In this document: piece by piece, positions 1-12,123 of the stretch
Position numbering within the stretch: the first letter of the stretch is position 1
Layout of the letters: each line of letters starts with the position of its first letter
Source: Zeugodacus cucurbitae
Lineage: Eukaryota; Arthropoda; Insecta; Diptera; Tephritidae
DNA length: 64,000 nt
Assembly (NCBI RefSeq): GCF_028554725.1
Contig: NC_071671.1
Coordinates: forward strand, 22,071,501 to 22,135,500
Direction: 5' to 3'
Program-made: the position numbers and the translations under genes
The notes under the pieces: model-generated
Databases searched by the model: none
What the model saw: the letters and a program-made list of their open reading frames with translations, nothing else
What the model was told of the DNA's origin: nothing

Positions 1-2037
1 CAAACTACTTGGCTGTCCCCGGATCGAATCACTCGCAACCAGATCGATCATGTTGTGATAGATGGACGACATGTCTCCAGTGTTTTTGATGTGCGTACGC
101 TTCGTGGTCCCAACATCGACTCGGACCACTATCTTGTAGCAGCTAAGATACGCACCCGCCTCTGTGTAGAAAAGCGCACACGTCAACAAACACAAGGAAG
201 GTTCGACATCGAGAAGCTGCAATCACAACCGACAGCCGAACGATTTTCTACTCGACTTGCACTCCTGCTCTCTGAGAGCACTCATCAGCATCTCGGTATA
301 AGGGAGCTGTGGGACGGCATATCAAACTCCTTACGTACAGCTGCAACCGAAACCATTGGCTTTCGGAAAAGCCAAAAAAACAGCTGGTATGATGAGGATT
401 GTCGTCTCGCAGTGGAGAGAAAACAGACTGCCTACCTCGCAATGTTGCGATCGACCGCAACACGAGCGGGATGGGAAAGATACCGAGAGCTGAAGAGGGA
501 AGCGAGACGCATTTGCAGAAAAAGAAAGAAAGAGGCAGAAATGCGTGAGTATGAAGAGCTTGACAAGCTGGCCGACAGGGGTAATGCTCGAAAATTTTAC
601 GAAAAGATCCGGCGACTAACTGAAGGTTTCAAGACCGGAGCACACTCCTGTAGGACCCCCAGCGGTGATCTAGTGGTTGATGACCAGAGTATACTGTGTT
701 TGTGGAGGGAACACTTCTCCAGCCTGCTGAATGGCAGTGAAAGTACAACACCAGGAGATGGCGAACCCGATTCCCCAATCGACGACGATGGAACAGATGT
801 TCCATTGCCCGACCGTGAAGAAATTAGAATAGCAATTACCCGCTTGAAGAACAACAAGGCGGCGGGGGCCGATGGATTGCCGGCCGAGCTATTCAAATAC
901 GGCGGCGAAGAGCTGATAAGGTGCATGCATCAGCTTCTTTGCGAAATATGGTCGGAAGAAAGCATGCCCGACGATTGGAATCTCAGTGTACTCTGCCCAA
1001 TCCACAAAAAGGGAGACCCCACAATCTGCGCCAACTATCGTGGGATAAGCCTCCTTAACATCGCTTATAAGGTTCTATCGAGCGTACTGTGTGAAAGACT
1101 AAAGCCCACCGTCAACAAACTGATTGGACCTTATCAGTGTGGCTTTAGACCTGGAAAATCAACAACTGACCAGATATTCACCATGCGCCAAATCTTGGAG
1201 AAGACCCGTGAAAAAAGGATCGACACACACCATCTATTTGTCGACTTTAAAGCTGCTTTCGACAGCACGAAAAGGAGCTGCCTTTATGCCGCGATGTCTG
1301 AATTTGGTATCCCCGCAAAACTAATACGGCTGTGTAAGTTGACGTTGAGCAACACCAAAAGCTCCGTCAGGATCGGGAAGGACCTCTCCGAGCCGTTCGA
1401 TACCAAACGAGGTTTCAGACAAGGTGACTCGCTATCGTGCGACTTCTTTAACTTGATGCTGGAGAAAATTATAAGAGCTGCAGAGCTAAATAGAGATGGT
1501 ACAATCTTCTACAAGAGTGTACAGCTCCTGGCGTTCGCCGATGATATTGATATCATCGGAAACAACACCCGCGCCGTTAGTTCTGCTTTTTCCCGCCTTG
1601 ATAAGGAAGCGAAGCGAATGGGTCTGGTGGTGAACGAGGACAAGACGAAATATCTCCTGTCATCAAACAAACAGTCAGCGCATTCGCGTCTTGGCTCCCA
1701 CGTCACTGTTGACAGTCATAACTTTGAAGTTGTAGATAATTTCGTATACCTAGGAACCAACATTAATACCGATAATAATGTCAGCCTTGAAATCCAACGC
1801 AGAATCACTCTTGCCAACAGGTGCTACTATGGACTGAGTAGGCAATTGAAAAGTAAAGTCCTCTCTCGACGAACAAAAACTAAACTCTACAAGTCCCTCA
1901 TCATTCCCGTCCTACTTTATGGTGCAGAAGCGTGGACGGTGTCAACATCCGATGAGACGGCACTAGGAGTTTTCGAGAGAAAGGTTTTGCGGAAGATTTA
2001 CGGTCCCTTAAACATTGGCAACGGCGAATACCGCTGA
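1..2037 (+). pseudogene. RTE-like ORF: APE endonuclease C-terminus plus reverse transcriptase, prematurely stopped
   Basis: One frame is open from base 1 to a TGA at 2035-2037. It begins with the end of an APE-type endonuclease (TWLSPD, NQIDHV and DSDHYLV motifs, first ~45 codons). A basic linker follows, then a reverse transcriptase with motif A (FVDFKAAFDS, near 1240-1265), motif B (RQGDSLS, near 1417-1437) and the catalytic box FADD (near 1531-1542). Next comes the RTE-like C-terminal region (LYGAEAWT, VLRKIYGP). The TGA lies where copies B and C read an arginine codon (CGC AGA CGA TGG), so it is a nonsense mutation, and the sequence stops matching the family ~10 bp later. When intact, such proteins nick the target and copy element RNA by target-primed reverse transcription. 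This copy lacks its C-terminus and 3' tail and is presumed dead. Confidence 0.85.
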
Positions 2038-2048
2038 AGATGGAACCG
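1..2048 (+). mobile_element. RTE-like non-LTR retrotransposon, copy A (5' side beyond window, 3' truncated)
   Basis: A fragment of a non-LTR (LINE) retrotransposon of the RTE/BovB-like type. It matches copy B at 21585-23415 almost codon for codon from about 530 to 2040. After about 2048 the similarity stops abruptly: the final ~370 bp present in copies B and C, including the CATA-rich tail, is missing. The element is open at the left window edge, so its true 5' end and full endonuclease domain cannot be judged. Clade assignment rests on domain order and the family-like C-terminal region, and it should be confirmed by an RT phylogeny. Confidence 0.88.
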
Positions 2049-3282
2049 CATACAATTAGTAGCCAATAAATTCGGAAAGAATGTCTATTCCATACAGGAA
2101 TACACAAATTTAGTTGAATATAACAAAACCAAAACTTAGAACATCAGCAGAGGCGAGAAAATCTCGAGGCTCAGCCGCCAACAGCTTAAAATCTTCACCA
2201 GTTGAAAAATGTAATTTTCGTAGCATACCTTTTGGCGAAAAGTTAGAAAAAATTTGCTTATAAAATCGTAATAATTTTGCTTTTAGCCATCATTTATACA
2301 AGACTTTTTTTAAAGCGAATGTCAAACAATTCTGGTCTTCCTGCAATACAAAACAATGGTGCGCCTAAAACTCTGCAAAGCATCTATGATAAGCGCATTA
2401 CTTTTCGCCCGAAACGGCAGACATATTTCTGCTGCGCAATTTTATGACATACTGATTGCCAACACAAGGCGCCAATAAATGTCGAAATACATATTAAAGC
2501 GGTACATACTTACAGGCGCGCAAAGCATCTATAAATTCTTATAGCGCAATTTACGAAGTCAACAAATTTGAAGCGAGTTGGCAAGTGATGAAAATGAAAA
2601 GCTGAAAAAGTTGAATGGCACATCAAAAGTCGAAATGATCCACTACGTGTGTACTCCTAAGAGTAGGCATGTGACAAATTGACCCGCCGAAATTGCTGCT
2701 TAGTGAATTTATAGGAATTTAAATAAATTCACATAAATAGCCTGTTAACTGCATATAAATATGTCTATAAATAAATATTGTATCCCCGCCCACTCATAAA
2801 TTCCCCAACATACACAAACTCATATCATTGCATACTTTAAGGCGTACGCTCCTTTGAGATGAAACATTTGCTTACTGGCTGTTAGCAATTTGCCAGCATT
2901 TGGCGTAGCACGCCTGCATTGTCTGCCAACTAATCGCCGGCTGTACAGCAAGGTCATTTGGCTAACAAAGAAGTTAGTGTATTGAAACACCCACTGGTAC
3001 ACACATACACCCAGCTCGTCAGGCTCATCTGTTCATGTTATGCTTAAATATGCACTCGAGCAGATTCGGCACTTTCATCGGCGCTTTCAACAGTCATTTG
3101 TTGCCGCTGCTGGTCATCAGTTTTGGCAATGACAACCTCAAGTGTCGTGCCAGTCGTTTTACAGCTTGGCGCTTTTCCACTTTGGCTCGGACACTTTGAT
3201 TGGTGACACAGTGGGATGGGATGTGGAATGTATGGGGCAAAATTATTATACAATTTCATAAGTAATATATAAATCTTGATTT
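2049..3282. other. Non-coding stretch, nothing recognised
   Basis: AT-rich sequence after the broken end of RTE copy A. The only open frames are short (60-71 codons) and have no family resemblance. No RNA gene or clear repeat was seen. Confidence 0.5.
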
Positions 3283-4378
3283 AACAAGTAAGGAAGGGCT
3301 AATTCCCTTCACAATTCGACCCATATATTCTAAATAAAGTTCAATAGAATAACGAAAATCATCATAAATGGTATATGGGGACTGAGAAAATTCCTAAACC
3401 GATTTCACTCGTTTTCACCACCAAGATACAATGTATCGCTCCCTTAATTTAATATTATTTATAATTAGGTTTATGGGATCTGGGCAAAGTTATGACCCGA
3501 TTTTTACCATTTCAGGTACAGAGAGAAACTGTTATAAGAAAAAAATTCGGAGGGAATGAATTACATAAAAATATCTGAGGGATTTACCTATATTTTCGGT
3601 GAAAAATTACCCTTAGGCACTGAGTTCTTCATGCTCGATATCAGGGGCCTTGAAAAGTCATGGTTCGATTTTGACAATTTTTCCACAAGTGATGTCACAG
3701 CTCAAATACATTTGTTCCTAACGTATATACATATGTATTATAAAGTGAACGAATCAAAAGAATTCAAAAGTGAGTTATATGGGAAGTAGACGTAGTTGTG
3801 AACCGATTTCGCACATATTCCACCCGAGTCATCAGGGTGTCAAGAAAGTGTTATATACCGAATTTCATTGAAATCTGTTGAGTAGTTCTTGAGATATGGT
3901 TTTTGACCCATAAGTGGGCGACGCCACGCCCAGATTTCATTTTGTAAAAAAATCTCAGTGCAGCTCCCTTCTGCCATTTCTTATGTAAAATTTGGTGTTT
4001 CTGACGTTTTTCGTTAGTGAGTTAACGCACTTTTAGTAATTTTCAACCTAACCTTTGTATGGGAGGTGGGCGTGGTTATTATCCGATTTCTTTCATTTTT
4101 GGACTGTATAAGGAAATGGCTAAAATAAACGACTGCGGAAATTTTTTTTTATATATATGAAGGATCGCACTATGCATATGTTTTTATTTTTTTGAGGAAG
4201 TGGGCGTGGCCCCGCCCCCTACTAAGTTGTTTGTACATATCTCGCAAACTACACGTCTTCATCAAGATATCTCAATTTGTATTTGTATCTAACTCATTTA
4301 GTTTTAGGACTTACAACCAACCGTTATGTGGACAAAACTATAATACTCTCGTAGCAACTTTGTTGCGAGAGTATAAAA
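3283..4378 (+). repeat. Dispersed repeat family 1, copy 1
   Basis: This segment matches 27645-28881 in the same orientation over most of its length. Shared blocks include the start (aacaagtaaggaagggct), cgacccatatattc, caatagaataacgaaaatca, and a distal block with acaaccgttatgt. The right end here is ttgcgagagtataaaa. The left part of the other copy contains ttttatactctcgcaa, the exact reverse complement, so the family has 16-bp inverted termini just inside its outer flank. This copy has lost its left terminal motif by deletion. No intact ORF was found. Such families are usually non-autonomous mobile elements, but the class cannot be decided here. Confidence 0.7.
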
Positions 4379-4489
4379 ATGTCATAGAAAATAAATTGTT
4401 AACTCATTAAGACTTATGTATCTAACGAAAAGGCACCTCAATAACAAAATTTTGTGTAGGAATAGATATTTCCAAACAATTTTTTTTTT

Positions 4490-5115
4490 ATATTAATTTG
4501 TTGAAAATTTTTAGTACATAACACGGATTGGAAAGAAAAGTTTAGTACAAACTATGTACATTTAGTACACCCTAATTAGTGACTAATTTCACTATTTTGG
4601 TATTAAAACAATTGAAATTAAAACTGTAAATTTGTAGTACAATAACGCTACTGAAATTATTGGTACTAAAAAATTACTTGCAATAAAAAATAAAATTCTC
4701 TGTAAATTTTTAAAATAAAATCAAACTTTTAGTACTCCTAAATTTATTAGCCATAAATAATTTTCGTATTGTAATTTTTGTACTAAAATCGTACTTTGCT
4801 AAAATATTTAGTACTCATAAATTTAGGAAGCACTATTTGCTGCATTTGAGCATTGAAATTGTGTGTACTAAAACGTATATGTACTAAGAAATTTAGTTAT
4901 AATAATGCAAATTAAAATTTTATTACATATAAATTTGTATCAATATTAGTATTACTAAGAACTGATATGTACTTTAAAATAGGCATTTAACAAACAAATT
5001 TATTTTTAGCACATAACAAAGTTAAAATTACGACTAAAAGTACGAATTTGGAATAAAAATTTTTGCTACTTTTTAGTACAAAAATATATTTTTAATAAAA
5101 ATTATTATTACTTTT
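4490..5115. repeat. TAGTAC/GTACTA-rich degenerate AT array
   Basis: At least twelve occurrences of TTTAGTAC, TAGTACT or GTACTAAAA lie in about 620 bp of very AT-rich sequence. Related motifs recur at 6165-6235 and 7865-8110. The period is irregular, so this is a motif-dense degenerate repeat rather than a clean tandem array. No ORF. Confidence 0.45.
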
Positions 5116-6737
5116 AAATTTCCTCAAATGCCCTTTATATTCCTTTACATATTCCACTTCGTAACAGTACTCTGCCTTTTACAATTTTATTTTATCTGAC
5201 ACTTTACTACTGTGTTGATTTCCTTGTTCCATTATTAAACAAAATTCCATTAATATATAATTTCCGTTTAAACATTTCTGTAACTTGTTGCAACTTGGCC
5301 TTTTCAAAGTTTTACAATTTAAAATCAAGTCAAGGTTAAGCAAACAAAACGCCAACGAAAAACGGAAGTGGACTGCCCATATATGCACACACATACATAT
5401 TCATTACGCTGCCTCACGAATGCATTCTTAGTTGTGGTTACGATCTTCGACATGACTGCACTAGCAGCGCATTTTGTATGCAACAATTTGCCCAGTCGAC
5501 TTACAAACCCACAAACCGATATTGCATTTGCATACTAAGTCATGTTGTGCCAGCCATGGAATACTACGCCATATGCGGTTGCGGTTTGCATAGCAAACTT
5601 GGAGCGTTTGCGTATCATTATATACACACTGTATCTACATACATATACTCGTATGAGGAAGCAACAGCATAAAAGAAGGCATAGCCATTAGAGAATCAAT
5701 ATCTGAATGCAAAAGCTCCCTTCTGTTTATATTTGTGTAATATAAACTAAATCCATTCGTTTTAACAACATTTTCTAAGCTTTCAACCATTTTAATGGCG
5801 AAACTTTATCATTGTCACTCTTTGAAAATTGCTTAAAAGCTCCTTGCTGAGGTGTAAACTGGTATGGCTTCGAGCTTTTCCAATGGTAAATGCGTACATA
5901 TATAATTTCAAAGTCACCAGATGGTAGAAATGTTGTATGTTTTAATTTTGATGGGTTTTAGGAATGCCAAAAAGCTTTGAAAGCTCCAAAGAACGGAAAT
6001 AACATTGTATGAATCTTTTTTAAGAACCTGACGCAAATCCAATTTTAGGTAGACACCACATAGCGACAATTCAAATACATTACACAGCGAAAAATATAAT
6101 AATCATAGCTTTTAAGTTGAACAGTTAAATAAATGAAGCAGAAGACATATTCCTACTTCTAACTTTGTACTAAAAATTAATGTACACTTACGATAATTTA
6201 CCAATTTGATCTAAATAAATTCGTACTAAAATATTTTAAGTTCTAGACACATAAAGTGTTACGTTCTGTAAAGTGGAGATATTTTCTATTCTTAAACTTA
6301 AATGATACAGTTGATTTCCTTTTTGGACGGTTTTTTAGACGGTGTGTTTTTACACTTCCCAATCACCATTTTTACACAGTATTACTTTTTTACGCGGATT
6401 TTTTATTTTAATTGTATACTTTTTTGCAATAAAATCAAAATTCCATACGTTAATACGTCACAAATACATTGTTGTTAATAGAATTTAAGAAATTCTAAAT
6501 TAGGTTTAAATTAAAAAATATAAATTTTAGATTTGAAAGCCGGTGAAAAGGTTGCAACAATTTCAATATGTACGTAAACAAATAAATGAAGCTGTATGAA
6601 GAAGTTAGGAAAAAGAAGACAGCGATTAATGACGGAACTTGGAAATGTATTATTTTTACCATTCCCAGGTTAGTTGTTGTTTGTTCCGTCTAACAGTAAT
6701 ATGTTCTCACTGTACGAATAGACAGATTTTCATGTAA
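5116..6737. other. AT-rich non-coding stretch with AAAGCTTT and GTACTA motifs
   Basis: No gene was recognised. Clustered AAAGCTT/GAGCTTT motifs occur at about 5710-5990, and GTACTA motifs at 6165-6235 resemble the array to the left. The short open frames at 5179-5394 (minus) and 5478-5672 (plus) look like chance. Confidence 0.4.
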
Positions 6738-7695
6738 GGGGCCATCCATAAATAACGTCACACTTTGAAGGGGGGGGGGGGAGGGTATCATTCAAAAGTG
6801 ACATTGTGTGATAGGGGGGGTCAAAAGCTTTGTGACATCACATTTCAAAATTTAGGGCAATATCGTTTCCCGCTCTGCTGCGCTCCTGGTGCTAGACGAC
6901 TGGCTGCTCTGTACCACGCCGCATGGCACCTCTCAGTCGCGAACTTACTGGTGTACTATTAAAACATGATGCTTTTGGGTCACATCTTGATTCAATTAAT
7001 CGAACTACTGACTTAGATCTAGAAAAACGAAACTTCGAAAGTGCGGGCAATATATTGGCTGAGATTTGGAGCAAGTTAGTCATTGATAATTTTCCAGTCG
7101 TTGCTGAATACCACCAACTGTTACTGGACTGGATATTGAACAGGCTATGATGTTGAAAAATAATGCTACTTGATATGCTAAACATGTACGTAAGTCAAAA
7201 TATTTTTTACAAATAGTTAAATGTGAAACTATTGCATGTTGCGGTGTAAGACGTTCTAGTCTTTGGAAATTATTAAAAGAATGATTTTTACCACCACCTG
7301 TGTTAATTAAACAGACATCAAAAGATTATGGAGTCACTGGGAGTGATGACAACGACGCTAAGTTTGCTCCATTGTTACTACAGATATTATTAAATCTCCA
7401 ACCATCATCCCATCTGAAACAAGTTCCATATGATAGTTATTGCCCTAGTGTCGAGTCATACTTATTTAAAAGATCGCGTAGCATATGTGGCCTATATTTT
7501 TCTTCATATAAAGCCACCAATCAACACAAACAATCACATAAAAAACAAGAGCTGTTACCTATCGCGAAAATTCGTCCTCAAAGAATTGCGGCTAGACGTG
7601 CCCGAGAGATTATCTGTTTAATGAATGATGACGATGCTTTATGGATGGAAGAAGAAGAGGAGTGGGTTAAAAGTCCATGGGGACAAGATGATTAA
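6738..7695 (+). pseudogene. Decayed repeat-derived gene with poly-G leader and degenerate zinc-finger-like motif
   Basis: The segment opens with ggggccatccataaataacg and a 12-G run at 6770-6781, a layout typical of a dispersed element end. Two coding-like stretches follow. One is at 6923-7150 (frame with ELTGVLLKHDAFGSHLD, LEKRNFESAGNILAEIW and VVAEYH). The other is at 7300-7695 (frame with YDSYCPSV, CGLYFSSYKATNQHKQSH and an acidic tail EEEEEWVKSP). Between them the frame is broken. The CG-x-YF-x-H-x3-H pattern looks like a C2H2 finger that has lost its first cysteine. The protein resembles a family I have seen repeatedly in arthropod genomes and associate with mobile elements, but I cannot name it. 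It sits inside the TAGTAC-rich region, which fits insertion of an element. Confidence 0.5.
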
Positions 7696-8285
7696 GTTTT
7701 GTATTTTTAATTACCATAATTAAGTGTCCATTATTTCTTGACTAGTCATTCGTTGTCTATGTACTTTCATATTTCACTAAATGTTGATTTTATTAAAGAT
7801 TATTCAGTAAATATAAGAATAAATAGAATAACCTGTTTTTTTATTTTATGATAAATCCATAAAATTACTTTTGTACTTTATACTTTTGTTTTTGTACTAA
7901 AACATGTATGTCTCCATAATATATAAAAGGGAATGAATTTTGACAGAACTAGACACCTTATTTAATTTGTATTAATTTGTACTGAAATTCAAAATGTCCG
8001 AAATAAATATTATTTTGACAGAAAAATATCACAACCAAAACAAAAATATCTGTCCTTTTTGTACTAAAAAAAAATTATAACTAAGTTATTTTACTAAATA
8101 TTTTTGCTAAAAAAAATAAAAATACTATTACTAAAAAGCCTTAAAAAAACAACATCGAAAACTTTGTTGATTTAAAAAAGAGAACCTCAGTCAGTTGTCC
8201 CCCCTTGTACATCAAAAACTACCACAATTACTAATTGTGGTTGTACTCTCTTCAAACATGTATGTATATATTATATTATATAGTA
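7696..8285. other. AT-rich spacer between decayed element and inaC 3' end
   Basis: No gene seen. It contains GTACTA motifs (7865-8110) related to the array at 4490-5115, and poly-A/T runs. This is the downstream flank of the minus-strand kinase gene. Confidence 0.45.
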
Positions 8286-8291
8286 TTTATT
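8286..8291 (-). terminator. Candidate poly(A) signal AATAAA of the inaC-like gene
   Basis: The minus strand reads AATAAA here, about 100 bases beyond the TGA stop of the kinase gene at 8388-8390. It is the best-placed canonical hexamer. Actual cleavage cannot be seen from sequence. Confidence 0.45.
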
Positions 8292-8387
8292 GATTTTTTC
8301 TAGAATTTAATCACAATAAATGGATTAACACTTCAAAAATTTTACTTTAATCACCATTCGATCATATTCCATGAACACCTTTCTAAA

Positions 8388-11300
8388 TCATATAATAGTT
8401 ATAAATTCCGGATTCATAAAAGAGAAACCTATAAAGTCATTCTGATCCAAATTCATCATAAACAACTTATCGGTGGGTGTTAAATCAGTTTTCTCGTTGA
8501 TAAAAGCTTTATCGAAATTCGAGATGTCCTTGCGATGTTTCTAAATGAAAGACGGGGTATTAGTTATGATTAATAGACAGTTTTAAGCTCTAAACTTACA
8601 ATTTTCGGCACAATAGGTGGCTCCATTTCCCTAGCTTCCGCTTTCTCCCAATCAATATTCCTAAAGAAGGGATGTGTGGTAACCTCAGAGCGCGCATAGC
8701 GTCCGGCGCCCAAACGATTATTTGGCTTCTTAGCGAGGAACTGTGGAGTGAAAATGGATGCTGAGAGCAAGCTTTCTATGTACCCTTGATTTATATTTAC
8801 GCTGGTTATGACATCCATAGCCTCTTGAGAAAAGTGTTTCGGGAAGACGGCTTTCTTCTCCTTGATATTTTTGAATGTACTCTCCTCATCTTCACCTTCG
8901 AAGGGATTTTGTCCCGCCAACATTTCATAAATCAAAACACCATAAGACCACCAATCGACAGTATGATTATAGGATTCATAATTGACGATCTGGAGTTAAG
9001 TATTTTGATATGAGTAGTAACAGAGATTAATTAAGTGGTTACCTCTGGCGCCATATAGACATTAGTGCCACAAAATGTTCTAGTGGAATCACGTTCTTCA
9101 ATACCTTCCTTGCTGAGACCGAAATCTGCAAGCTTTACATGGCCCTCACCATCCAACAGAACGTTATCCAACTTGAGATCACGATAGATGATGTGATGTT
9201 CGTGTAGAAAGAACAAAGCTATTGCAATCTCGGTGGCGTAGAAGCTGTAAAAGATATGAGAAGAATAACATTTCCGACAGAGAAAAACTTAGAACCACTA
9301 ACAGCGCAACAGATTCCTTGAAACGTCCATAGATCTGCATGTGATACATAAGATCACCTCCCTTACAGTATTCCATAACGAAGAATAAGCGATCCTGCAA
9401 ACCCAAATAATCTAACCTCAAAACCTTCCAGAGCAATCACAGCTCACTTACCATAGTTTGAAAGCACGAGTGAAGTGAGACCAAAAAAGGTGGTTTACCC
9501 GAGAGCGCTAACACCTGCTTCTCAGTCATAGGCAACTCCATATCGTCGGTCTGTATTATGACATCTTTACGCAGCACTTTCACAGCATATAGTTCGTCGG
9601 TACCACGTCGTTCGGCCAATAGCACCTTACCGAATGAGCCCTTACCGAGTACTTTAATGAAATTGAAATCAGCCGCACGTATCATGTCACGTTTGCTCAT
9701 ATTGTGTGGCATATCCTTGTTGTCCATGCGACGCCTGTTGTCCGATTTTTTATCCGTCTGAAGAAGGATTTATAAATATTATTCTCTTCTTCTTAAATAT
9801 TATATTCTTCTTCGTTAACATATATACTCACCCGCACTTCGTCACGCAAACGCGCTATATCATTGATCGGATCCGAACATGGTATATTATAGCATTCGCC
9901 CTCAACTTGCGAGAGAAATTTGTACCAGCCATCGATGGGTTCCTAAAAACGAGGGTTGTCAATACAATAATATTTTTGAAGGCTTACATTTTGTCTAAAA
10001 ATTTACCTTCTGTATCTCTTCCAAGCTAAATGAGAACGAACCCATGAAGTCGTTACGCGAGGTACGATCCCAATCCCAAACCTCGATCAATAAACGTTTA
10101 TCGCGATCCTGTGGCGTAAGGTCACTGAAATGTTATAAAATACGAGGTTAAAAATTGGTTTACAAATTAACAAACTTTGCAGCTTTCATCTATTGAGCTT
10201 TAAAACAAATTACGCAAAAAAGCTCTCTAGAAAATAACATATTTTAAATAGTTTTAAACGTCGAATTTAGGAAAATACTAATGAAAAGCTTTATAAAGTA
10301 AAGCTTTCAGAAAAGCTTTTTATTTGAGCTTTCTGGAATGTGAAATATGTTTTTTAAAAGTATTAAATTATGGTTTAATTATGAAATTTTAAAATGTATA
10401 TGATGTGATTATGACTTTATAGAAGCTTAAAAGCATGCAATAAAGTGACATTTTGAATTTAATTTTGTTTATTCGATTAAATAAACATAAAACCGTCACG
10501 TAATGGTTGAACAATTTTCTTTTTGTTAAAAGAATTAAATATAACTGAGCTTTAGAGCTAAAAGCACAAAGCTGTTTTAAGAAAATAATTCTAAACCTTT
10601 TTTTTTTGTATATTTAACATTTTTCCCCCAAATTTTCAATTTTCAATTATGCCAATATCTTCGATAATGGAACTCAATCTAGAAAGCTCTACTAAATTGA
10701 GATAGTTCAAAGCCTTAGAATTATGAAAGTTTTTTTAAAAGCGCACACTTTCTACATTAAAGCGCTTTGAAAACTTATATCTTCTAAGACTTCTTATAAA
10801 GTTTCAAAGCTTAAAGCGCTGAACATGAAACTCAAACTTCAGAACTTTATAAACATTATAATCAAATATTCCTTTTAAAACTTTAACCTCCTTACTCAGT
10901 ACTCACAAAGTAAATTTCTCATTATACACTGGACTCAAACATTTCTGTATAGTCTTTGTCTTCTTCTTTGTTTTACCGCTACGATCCGGATGTAATGCAA
11001 TCGCAATATATGGATCACTCAAGCCATTTGTATCCATAGGTATCAAATTGGTGGCCTCTTTGACTGTGATTTAGAGACATAGAATGAAGGAAATAAAAAA
11101 CAGTCATTCGCATAAAATAAATGAAAGCATAAAGATAACAATCACAAAGACAGCATAAAAATTATTTCCGTTATTAGAAATCGCCTTCGACTCACTCTCC
11201 ACCAATAGCGTGTTGCCCTTGAGCTCCACATACAACAGACATTTGCCACGTAGTTCATTAATATCAGCGCCACAGAGCGGCGGCATCTTCTCCTTGCAAG

Positions 11301-12123
11301 TGTGATGCACATTCAAATTGCAATCTGTGATTGAGACAAAGGAGGAAAGTAAGGATGGGAAAATATGTTTGTGAGTAAAAGAGGTCCTTACTCTCGCATT
11401 TGACGCCCTGATGAGCCACGCCGTGCAGCAGCATGCCGCAATCATCGCAAAATGTTGGCGTCGTGTATGTTGTCGATTCCCATTTATGCTTCACTTTCGA
11501 GCAATCGGCATCAATGTCCGTCTCCTTGCCAGGACATCTGAAGACCACAAAATTGCAACATTTCTGATGGATATTGAAGCGACAATCTGAGGTGGTGAAG
11601 ACAAAATATTTGATTTATATATTAGATTTTTTTTGTGGCTTATGACCAACTCACCTTCGCACTGATAGCCTTGCTTGCCGAAGCCCCTGAAAAGGACACG
11701 AAAAAGCACGATGTTATGAGCGAAAATAAATTAGACACAAAAGACTTCAGCAACTAATTCAATTAGCGCATTAAAGTGTCGTAACAATAAATAATCGCTC
11801 AACGCCTAAATGTATGCTTCAGTATTGATTAGTATTGCATATTTTGGACCTCCCTTTCCAACCTACCATATAAAATCCTTGCAGTGTCCACAATAGGTCG
11901 GCTGCTTGAAGAAGCGCACCGCGAATTTATGTCCATTGATAATCATGAGACCCTTTCGCTTCATCGCGCCCTTACGCAAGCGATTCTTCATGTAGTTCAT
12001 CACATTTGCCTCGCCAGCTATTTCGGCAATATTCACTGCTGGTGCAGCAGCTCCTCCTCCAGCTGCTGCTGGTGCTGCAGCAGTGGCGGCGGCAGCGGGT
12101 GTGGCTGGTGCGGCTGCTGCCAT
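8388..12123 (-). CDS. inaC: Eye-specific conventional protein kinase C (inaC orthologue), 13 coding exons
   Basis: Complete Ca2+/diacylglycerol-regulated Ser/Thr kinase. In Drosophila, INAC is recruited to the INAD signalplex in photoreceptor rhabdomeres and shuts off the light response. Exons, all GT-AG: 12123-11867, 11686-11655, 11586-11392, 11324-11196, 11063-10907, 10124-10007, 9942-9832, 9757-9452, 9394-9303, 9244-9043, 8989-8801, 8740-8600, 8540-8388. Phases agree throughout, giving 693 residues. Domains: Ala-rich N-terminus 1-30; pseudosubstrate RLRKGAMKRKG 48-58 (Ala53 at the acceptor site); C1A ~65-114; C1B ~130-179; C2 ~187-305 with MDTNGLSDPY and WDWD; kinase from ~364 with GKGSFGKV 371-378, Lys393, YRDLKLDN (Asp488), DFG 506-508, activation-loop Thr522, APE 531-533, turn-motif TPTD 664-667 and FIGFSF 679-684. 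The C-terminal ITII is the PDZ ligand that separates inaC from Pkc53E. Odd point: residues 525-529 read GTNVY instead of GTPNY. The 693-aa length is close to my recollection of the fly protein (~700). Confidence 0.96.
10190..10880. repeat. AAAGCTTT-rich repeat within the largest inaC intron
   Basis: The intron between coding exons 5 and 6 (10125-10906) is several times longer than most other introns of this gene. It is dense in AAAGCTTT, GAGCTTT and AAAGCGCTTT motifs, with a dozen or so in ~690 bp. Similar clusters lie at 5710-5990, 12650-12870 and 61440-61780, so this looks like a dispersed degenerate repeat that expanded the intron. Confidence 0.45.
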
